Source: Candidatus Nomurabacteria bacterium (GTDB taxonomy: Bacteria; Patescibacteriota; Minisyncoccia; Phycocordibacterales; UBA9973). From it: 45,791 nucleotides of DNA. The notes under the pieces are model-generated. The model ran no database searches and was not told the origin of the DNA. It was given only the letters and a program-made list of their open reading frames with translations. Location: assembly GCA_026395995.1 (NCBI GenBank), contig JAPLXQ010000003.1, forward strand, positions 1 to 45,791, written 5' to 3'. Within the stretch, counting starts at the first letter, position 1. The number at the start of each line of letters is the position of its first letter. A program made the position numbers and the translations under genes. Positions 41,016 through 45,791 of this stretch are shown in pieces.

Positions 41016-41044
41016 TTTATACCTTATTTATCGATATTTGTGAA
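41016..41044 (-). promoter_or_regulatory. Promoter of ruvB-yebC
   Basis: Minus strand: TTCACA (41044-41039), 17-nt spacer, TATAAA (41021-41016), 4 nt to the ATG at 41011. Back to back with the stronger promoter at 41053-41081. Confidence 0.5.
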
Positions 41045-41052
41045 TAATTTGC

Positions 41053-41081
41053 TTGACATTTAAATTCGGTTATGCTATACT
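41053..41081 (+). promoter_or_regulatory. Strong promoter of structured RNA locus
   Basis: TTGACA (41053-41058), 17-nt spacer, TATACT (41076-41081), predicted start about 41088. No open reading frame of meaningful length follows, which suggests the product is RNA. Confidence 0.7.
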
Positions 41082-41087
41082 TTCTTT

Positions 41088-41393
41088 GTACAGTATTTTA
41101 CAGGTGTTATCAACATACATATCCACATTATAGCATTTGTAAGGTATGTGATGGTAGTATAATAGTTTTAGACAAGTTTGATAGAGGATAGCGCCTCTAT
41201 TTTGTTTTCTAAAAAAGAATATAAGATTGGTTTACGAGAAGGCATCAATCTTTAAGCAATCAGCCCCTGGTTCTATAGTTTTGCATAGGACGTTTTGGTT
41301 TCTAATTTATTAATTTCTGGAACCATCCTATAATGATCTATTACTTTTGGAGCTTAGCTCTGGAAGGATTGTTTAAAGATTAATGCTTTTTTT
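41088..41393 (+). ncRNA. Putative structured non-coding RNA (6S-like rod)
   Basis: The gap 41012-41509 has no gene, yet a near-consensus promoter is followed by three stem-loops. First, 41109-41155: ATCAACATAC with GTATGTGAT. Second, about 41166-41217: TTTTAGACAA with TTGTTTTCTAAAA around an inner ATAGAGG/CCTCTAT hairpin. Third and largest, 41242-41261 paired with 41367-41386: 20 positions with one C-A mismatch and one G-U, enclosing about 105 nt with further internal pairing (for example TAGGA...TTGG with CCA-TCCTA), then a run of seven T. The long rod with internal bubble and terminal T-tract recalls 6S RNA. I cannot align it to 6S, and the third domain alone (about 155 nt) could be the mature form. 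Confidence 0.5.
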
Positions 41394-41401
41394 ATTTGTC
41401 C

Positions 41402-41501
41402 GCACGACTACTTATTTTAGTTGCACGGATATTTTTTTACTAAAAAATTCCTCGTGCTCGCGTCGCCACGCTCGCAAAGACACTAAAATAAGTAGTCGTG
41501 C
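41402..41501. repeat. 100-bp nested inverted repeat upstream of pilB end
   Basis: Arms of 20 nt (GCACGACTACTTATTTTAGT, 41402-41421, and its exact complement 41482-41501) enclose 60 nt that hold a second imperfect stem (GCACGGATATTTTTT with AAAAAATTCCTCGTGC) and a GC-rich stretch. It lies between the RNA terminator and the pilB stop codon. It may act as terminator for both strands or be a small palindromic mobile element. Confidence 0.8.
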
Positions 41502-41509
41502 TTCCAAGA

Positions 41510-43207
41510 TTATTCTTCCATAAAGTCTACGACGCTTTTTACTTCATCGTATGAAGTCACACCAGTGAATATTTTTATGATACCATCTTGGCGCATTGAG
41601 AGTATTCCTTGAGTTGAGGCAATTTTTTTTATTTCTCTTTCGGAAGGATTGTTCGGCATTATTTTTTCAATAGCCTCATCTGTTTTGATAGCTTCAAAGA
41701 TTCCCATACGTCCTTTGTAACCAGTCATATTACATTTCTCACAGCCGACAGCCTTAAATAATTTTATTGGCGCGTTTATGTCTACATTATATTTCTTCAA
41801 ATCTTTTCCTTCAGCTACAGCCCCTTCTAAAATCATTTTAATTGTTTTTGTTTCTTCTTCTGTCGGAGCTATTTCTTGTTTGCATTCTTTACAAAGTTTA
41901 CGGACGAGACGCTGAGCAATAGAGAGTGATAAAGCAGAGACAAGAATTTTCGGATTCACTTCAAGGTCGATGAGACGGGGGATGACACCGGCTGCATTGT
42001 TTGTGTGGAGGGTAGAAAAAACAAGGTGACCAGTGAGTGCTGATTCGACTGCAATTTTTGCAGTTTCAGCATCACGGATTTCTCCCACCATCACCACATC
42101 TGGATCTTGTCGGAGTGCAGAGCGAAGCCCTTCTAGGAAAGTATAGCCTTTTAGTGAGTCGGTTTGTGTTTGAGTGATACCAGCTAGGTGGTATTCGATT
42201 GGGTCTTCGATTGTAATAATCTTTATTTCAGAAGAATAAATTTTACGCAGGAAAGCATAAAGAGTAGTAGTCTTACCGGAACCAGTCGGTCCAGTGACTA
42301 AAATCATTCCATTTGGTTTGGCTATTTCAGCTTGAATAATTCCAAAGAGGAAAGGATCAATCCCCATATCTTCTAGATTTACTTGGATAGATTTTGGATC
42401 CAAAATACGCATAACAATAGATTCACCGTAGGCACCTGGAATCATTGAATTACGAATACTAATTTCTTCACCACCAATCATAATAGAAAATCTACCATCT
42501 TGAGCTGTCTTGTTTGTGAGCTTCATTCCAGAAAGAAGCTTTAATCTAGAATTTAATAAACGGTAAATGTCGAGTCCAAAGAACATGACATCTTGTAAGA
42601 CACCGTCCAGACGAAATCGAAGTCTTGAACGAGATTCTTCTGCTTCGAGGTGAATATCGGAAGCTTTGATAGAGATAGCTCCAGCAAGAATGATTTCCAA
42701 TATTCTAGAAATTTTATGTGTTTGTCCGTTGGTCAATGCTTCGGTAATTAATTTCTCGACGTCTTGCATCATTTTTATTTTTCCAGCTGTCTCCATGAGA
42801 ACTTCACCAGAAATATCTAATCCTCCGACTTTGGAGCTTTCAGCCATTGAGAGTTCTGTGTATCTATTCCAAATTTTATTTAAACTTCCCATTGAAGCCA
42901 TGTAAAAAGTCGGTACAAGATTTTTACCCTTCATATCATTCTCTAAATTTGTCATCAAGTCTGGGTCAGGGGAACGAAGGGCAATAGAAATATTTTTACC
43001 AGCCAATTTAAAAGGACCTACGTTTAGTTTGCGAGAGTCAGCCTCAGAGATATATCGAAGTGATTCATTGTCGATAGCAAGACTAGCCAAATTTACATAT
43101 GGGATATTGTATTTTGATTCTGCTAGCATTTGGACCAATTCCTCCTCCTCTTCTTTGTGGATTTCGTCTAATTGCTTTTTTGGTTTATCTTCATTGAATG
43201 ATGTCAT
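41510..43207 (-). CDS. pilB: Type IV pilus assembly ATPase PilB / GspE family
   Basis: 565 residues. It powers pilus extension. An N-terminal MshEN/T2SSE-N-like domain (about 20-160), then the motor with Walker A LVTGPTGSGKTTTLYAFL (about 300-317), the Asp box TIEDPIEYHLAGITQTQ, Walker B VMVGEIRDAETA (about 366-377), and the His box LVFSTLHTNNAAG. The tetracysteine zinc site is KLCKECKQE..CEKCNMTG. TATACT (43221-43216) lies 8 nt upstream of the ATG. It is a lone gene here; no pilC, pilT or pilin is in the window. Confidence 0.95.
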   Translation of the reverse strand: MTSFNEDKPKKQLDEIHKEEEEELVQMLAESKYNIPYVNLASLAIDNESLRYISEADSRKLNVGPFKLAGKNISIALRSPDPDLMTNLENDMKGKNLVPTFYMASMGSLNKIWNRYTELSMAESSKVGGLDISGEVLMETAGKIKMMQDVEKLITEALTNGQTHKISRILEIILAGAISIKASDIHLEAEESRSRLRFRLDGVLQDVMFFGLDIYRLLNSRLKLLSGMKLTNKTAQDGRFSIMIGGEEISIRNSMIPGAYGESIVMRILDPKSIQVNLEDMGIDPFLFGIIQAEIAKPNGMILVTGPTGSGKTTTLYAFLRKIYSSEIKIITIEDPIEYHLAGITQTQTDSLKGYTFLEGLRSALRQDPDVVMVGEIRDAETAKIAVESALTGHLVFSTLHTNNAAGVIPRLIDLEVNPKILVSALSLSIAQRLVRKLCKECKQEIAPTEEETKTIKMILEGAVAEGKDLKKYNVDINAPIKLFKAVGCEKCNMTGYKGRMGIFEAIKTDEAIEKIMPNNPSEREIKKIASTQGILSMRQDGIIKIFTGVTSYDEVKSVVDFMEE

Positions 43208-43268
43208 ATTTCTATAGTATACAGCATTTGAGGCTTAAAATGAAAGCCTTTTTGGCCTATTTTTTAGC

Positions 43269-43297
43269 TTGACTTTTTAATCCTAATATGCTATACT
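43269..43297 (+). promoter_or_regulatory. Promoter of orphan secreted protein
   Basis: TTGACT (43269-43274), 17-nt spacer, TATACT (43292-43297). Expected start about 43304, giving a leader of about 88 nt that contains the hairpin at 43327-43381. Confidence 0.65.
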
Positions 43298-43326
43298 TTA
43301 TAGGTAATACGTTCGTTGAAAAAAGG

Positions 43327-43381
43327 TTTTAAAAGTTATCAATTGTCCCAAATTTATTGGTATTTTTGATAACTTTTAAAA
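43327..43381. repeat. 16-bp perfect hairpin in 5' leader
   Basis: Arms TTTTAAAAGTTATCAA (43327-43342) and the exact complement (43366-43381), loop of 23 nt that includes CCAAATTTATTGG. It ends 10 nt before the ATG at 43392, so its folding could block or expose ribosome entry. It has no T-tract of terminator type in the correct place. Confidence 0.75.
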
Positions 43382-43391
43382 CAAATATATC

Positions 43392-44303
43392 ATGAAAAAC
43401 TTAATTCTTTTAGTAATTGTTGTACTTTTAACAAGCGCAACAACAAATGTAAAACTGTATCCTGTACTTAAACACAAAGATGACCTTACCTCTCGCACTT
43501 TTGAAGAAGTTCTGAATCAGTATCAGGATTCCATTGATTTGGAAAACTGGAAAATGGCGTTAGTAGGAAATGCTTACCAAAGAAGATTATCACCAGCCAG
43601 AATTTTCTGGACAAAAAACTTAAACCAGGATGACCTTCGTTATTATCGTGATTCGGCTACTTATATGGCTCCTATTTCTTTTAATGGAAATGAGATAAAT
43701 ATGGCTGGAGTTGATAGTAAAGGAAATGCACATTTTATCCTTCACCGAAACAGCAAACCCGGTGAAACTGCCGTATTTGTGATTATGAAAATTATGTATG
43801 GCGAATACGAGGACTATCCTGGTCAATTGGCTGATGCACCAACCATTTCGGGTTATTGCTGTAATCCGTTTTATGTTCTTCGTAAGAGGGATGTAAATCA
43901 TTCAGTTCAACCTGTTAAATCTGTGCGACCTGTTGCTCCTGTTCCTGTTTCGGAATCAAACCCAGTGACCTTGAATAATTCTGGTTATAACAATAACCAA
44001 ATTATTGTTCATGATACTGTCTATGTTAGTTCTGGAAATCAGAGTCAGGAAAACTTCGAAAGTGGTAATAGTTATGGAGGAGGACAAAAAGTAAGAGGAA
44101 GCACTTCTACTACTTATGTGTGGACCAGCCCACTACGTGGTTATAGTCATTTTGACTACAATCAACATAGAAGGGCCCGATTTGTTGTTTATAGCAATAT
44201 AAATAATTGCCAAGTGGATTATTTTCCACAACAATCAAATTGTGTGGGAAATAATTCTCACAAACATCAGACACACAGAAGTCATTCCGTGTGTAAAAAT
44301 TAA
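43392..44303 (+). CDS. Orphan secreted protein
   Basis: 303 residues, unrecognised. A short signal peptide (about 1-19, KNLILLVIVVLLTSATT) precedes a conserved-looking N-terminal domain (about 20-165, with LENWKMALVGNAYQRR, ISFNGNEINMAGVDSKG, FVIMKIMYGEYEDYPGQ). The rest is low-complexity, rich in Asn, Ser, Val, Pro and His, ending NNSHKHQTHRSHSVCKN. Base composition is noticeably less AT-rich than its neighbours, a hint of transfer. It has its own promoter, leader hairpin and terminator, and is therefore a single-gene unit. Confidence 0.75.
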   Translation: MKNLILLVIVVLLTSATTNVKLYPVLKHKDDLTSRTFEEVLNQYQDSIDLENWKMALVGNAYQRRLSPARIFWTKNLNQDDLRYYRDSATYMAPISFNGNEINMAGVDSKGNAHFILHRNSKPGETAVFVIMKIMYGEYEDYPGQLADAPTISGYCCNPFYVLRKRDVNHSVQPVKSVRPVAPVPVSESNPVTLNNSGYNNNQIIVHDTVYVSSGNQSQENFESGNSYGGGQKVRGSTSTTYVWTSPLRGYSHFDYNQHRRARFVVYSNINNCQVDYFPQQSNCVGNNSHKHQTHRSHSVCKN

Positions 44304-44306
44304 CGC

Positions 44307-44338
44307 ATACCCCTGGTAACACCCAGGGGTATTTTTTT
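44307..44338 (+). terminator. Rho-independent terminator
   Basis: 10-bp stem ATACCCCTGG/CCAGGGGTAT, loop TAACAC, followed by seven T. It lies 3 nt after the stop of gene 43392-44303. Confidence 0.9.
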
Positions 44339-44357
44339 ATGCTAAAATGAAAAATAT

Positions 44358-44822
44358 ATGAAAAAGATTATTTCAAAAAATACAGAAGAGACAGAAAAAA
44401 TTGCTAAAGATTTTTTAGGGCAGATTTTGTCTTTTCCAAAACAGGCTACAGTCGTGGCCCTATATGGTAATCTCGGTGCAGGAAAGACTACTTTTACTCA
44501 GTCACTAGGTAAACATCTTGGAATAAAAAGAAAAGTAAATAGTCCGACTTTTGTGATCATGAAATCTTATTTTCTCCCCCTGCCAAGGGGGAGTGCCCAA
44601 GGGGCGAGGGGGTGTTTTAAAAACCTTATACATATAGATGCTTATCGTTTGAAAAATGAAAAAGATTTAGAAAATCTAGGTTGGGCAGAAATAATTGCTA
44701 ATCCAGAAAATTTAGTCTTTATCGAATGGCCAGAAAATGTACCAAAAGCACTTCCAAAAAAACACCATAAAATAAAAATCTCTCACACAAAAGAAGGTCA
44801 TAGAAGTTTTGAAATAAAATAA
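44358..44822 (+). CDS. tsaE: tRNA threonylcarbamoyladenosine biosynthesis ATPase TsaE
   Basis: 154 residues. It assists TsaB/TsaD in making t6A37 in tRNA. Walker A YGNLGAGKTTFTQSL (about 35-49), VNSPTFVIMKSY, HIDAYRL (about 93-99), and FIEWPENVP (about 122-130) are intact. Between KSY and NLIHIDAYRL there are about 15 extra residues (FLPLPRGSAQGARGCF) encoded by a palindrome at 44572-44614, where normal proteins have a short loop. A TAAAAT box lies 9 nt before the ATG. It is tail to tail with the gene at 44865. Confidence 0.95.
   Translation: MKKIISKNTEETEKIAKDFLGQILSFPKQATVVALYGNLGAGKTTFTQSLGKHLGIKRKVNSPTFVIMKSYFLPLPRGSAQGARGCFKNLIHIDAYRLKNEKDLENLGWAEIIANPENLVFIEWPENVPKALPKKHHKIKISHTKEGHRSFEIK
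44572..44614. repeat. Palindromic element inside tsaE
   Basis: CTCCCCCTGCCAAGGGGGAG followed by TGCCCAAGGGGCGAGGGGGTG. It is the reverse complement type of the element in jag relative to gene sense, and is read in frame as LPLPRGSAQGARGCF. Confidence 0.85.
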
Positions 44823-44866
44823 AAAATTCCGCTTAACCTTTTTTGATTGAACGGAATTAATTTTTT
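44821..44866. terminator. Bidirectional terminator between tsaE and 44865 gene
   Basis: Stem AATTCCG/CGGAATT extended by TTAA/TTGA across one mismatch, A-tract before and T-tract after, so it can serve both convergent genes. Confidence 0.65.
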
Positions 44867-45593
44867 ACCTTACTTCTTTGTTTAGAAGGTAGGTATAAGC
44901 CCAAGGGCCTTCTAGCCAAAATCCTCCCTGTGTTACATTCTTGCTATTTACTACTCCAATAAGTGCTGGATGGCAACTAAACTTTTTGCGTTCTGGGGTA
45001 ATGCGATAGGTGTAAATAGTTGTCGAAACTAAAATAATAGAATTATCATCATAATCATCCGGATCTCTTTGTTCTCTACGTTCATTGCTACCCTTAATAA
45101 ACAAAATAAAATGAGCTTCTACTTTATCTTCTGTATGAGTTAATAGTTCATTTCCAATTTGATTTATTATATTTTCAGCCTGTGTAGGTGTGATTGCATG
45201 TGAATATAATTTGTTTCCAACAGTCTCACCAATCACTTGGCTTCTTACTTCTCCAGAAAAATGAGCTTCGATTAGGGTTGTTTTGTCTGTAGCAGGATAG
45301 GCGACTTTAAAGTAAGTAAAAATTTCTTCACCACGAAAATATTCTGATTGTAGTGGGTAGCATTTTCCAGCATCAAAAGCTGGAACAATAATAGTTTTTT
45401 TACCCAAAATTACCTTCTTTAGTAGTTTTGATTTGGCTTCTTTTAATACAGCCTTAATCTCGTTGTAAACATTCCATCCTTGTCTATCAATGATTTTTTT
45501 CTCATCAATTTTTGTTAGTCCTATTTCTTTGCTTGCGCGATGAAGCAATTCTTCAAATTTTAGTCTTTTCTGAACCTTTTTGTTTTTTGACAT
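44865..45593 (-). CDS. Unknown protein, cytoplasmic
   Basis: 242 residues when started at the ATG at 45593 (MSKNKKVQKRLKF). The frame extends to 45629, but the upstream residues are not family-like and lie next to a better promoter leader. No membrane segment or signal. It has a helical, basic N-terminus (about 1-60) and a beta-rich body with ITPTQAENIINQIGNELL, DKVEAHFILFIKG and the Asp-rich loop RDPDDYDDNS. No domain recognised. Its likely promoter on the minus strand has TTGACT at about 45654-45649 just inside the IS boundary, so the element's flank may have shaped its expression. Confidence 0.72.
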   Translation of the reverse strand: MSKNKKVQKRLKFEELLHRASKEIGLTKIDEKKIIDRQGWNVYNEIKAVLKEAKSKLLKKVILGKKTIIVPAFDAGKCYPLQSEYFRGEEIFTYFKVAYPATDKTTLIEAHFSGEVRSQVIGETVGNKLYSHAITPTQAENIINQIGNELLTHTEDKVEAHFILFIKGSNERREQRDPDDYDDNSIILVSTTIYTYRITPERKKFSCHPALIGVVNSKNVTQGGFWLEGPWAYTYLLNKEVR

Positions 45594-45658
45594 TGTCTTG
45601 TTATTTAAAAGATTTGTTTGTCTAAACAATATAAACTTTTTTAATTAAAGTCAAATTT

Positions 45659-45791
45659 TTCGTAATGGTTCAATAGCTTGGAATCACCTAAGGGTTTAAT
45701 ATTAAAAATATGTCATACACAACAAACAAAAACATGCCAAGAATTAGAAGGGATGCTAGTGACCTTGTAAGGAGAGGTTGGTCGACTCGAA
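45659..45791 (+). mobile_element. Insertion sequence end, right copy
   Basis: Exact reverse complement of 9-141. It includes the IS end and the first 27 codons of the transposase reading out of the window. Confidence 0.75.
45710..45791 (+). CDS. IS transposase, N-terminal fragment (runs off right edge)
   Basis: The readable start MSYTTNKNMPRIRRDASDLV continues to the window end. It is identical to the copy at 1-90, with the same TAATAT box upstream. The rest of the gene is outside the window. Confidence 0.6.
   Translation, partial: MSYTTNKNMPRIRRDASDLVRRGWSTR

Noticed and set aside
41088-41393. tmRNA, RNase P RNA or SRP RNA in the ruvB-pilB gap
   Set aside because: I looked for the tmRNA tag frame and CCA-type end, the RNase P GAGGAAAGTCC core and the SRP GGTCAGG/GGAAGCAGCC motifs and saw none. 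It is reported only as a structured RNA.
1-45791. Circular replicon because the two ends match
   Set aside because: The match is inverted, not direct, so joining the ends does not give a circle. The ends are two IS copies.
1-45791. Alternative genetic code (TGA as Gly or Trp)
   Set aside because: Conserved proteins are full length under the standard code with Trp as TGG, and no in-frame TGA interrupts them.

Overview
The window is an AT-rich stretch of bacterial chromosome that carries the replication-origin neighbourhood. It holds the classic block rpmH-rnpA-yidD-yidC-jag (minus strand) divergent from dnaA-dnaN (plus strand), with DnaA boxes in both flanking gaps. Several traits point to a Candidate Phyla Radiation (Patescibacteria, Parcubacteria/Nomurabacteria-like) genome. 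Leaders are AT-rich and almost free of Shine-Dalgarno sites, many -10 boxes sit 6-7 nt before the start codon, a very short DciA-like ORF follows dnaN, a characteristic type IV secretion-like cluster is present, and many predicted exported proteins are unrecognisable. All complete genes read in the standard bacterial code. I saw no tRNA, rRNA or CRISPR.

Layout. 1-141 and 45659-45791 are inverted copies of the same insertion-sequence end, each with the first codons of an outward-facing transposase. 232-926 is a Y1 (HUH) REP-type transposase framed by two hairpins. 977-3714 holds convergent comM and a LysM/M23 cell-wall hydrolase. 3782-9273 is an operon with a charged protein, a 1408-residue DHH-motif membrane protein and a small helical protein. 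9349-12215 holds a UvrD/PcrA helicase and rsmA. 12224-29661 is a co-directional type IV secretion/conjugation-like cluster: small exported protein, EF-hand-like anchored protein, two very large exported proteins, VirB6/TrbL-like channel, PrgI-like protein, TraC-N-like protein, VirB4 ATPase, Ig-like exported protein, a VirB2-like pilin fused to an M15 peptidase, and a propeller-like lipid-envelope protein. 29666-31818 is the rpmH-to-jag block. 31819-34919 holds dnaA, a putative oriC, dnaN and the DciA-like gene. 34921-43207 holds a class A penicillin-binding protein, tyrS, a small acidic protein, ruvC, a short yebC, ruvB, a structured-RNA locus and pilB. 43269-45593 holds an orphan secreted protein, tsaE and an unknown protein.

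The most striking signal is a family of short GC-rich palindromes (core CTCCCCTT..AAGGGGAG) spread through the window. They lie in gaps and also in frame inside six genes, four of them conserved housekeeping genes (rsmA, rnpA twice, jag, tsaE). They look like coding palindromic insertions comparable in principle to the Rickettsia palindromic elements. Other points worth attention are the leaderless promoter architecture, a roughly 300-nt structured RNA locus next to ruvB, a 48-bp perfect palindrome that contains both stop codons of a convergent gene pair, and the pilin-peptidase fusion.

Functionally, comM, pilB, ruvB/ruvC and the secretion cluster together suggest DNA uptake or transfer plus an elaborate cell surface, as expected for an episymbiotic small-genome bacterium. 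That is inference from gene content only.
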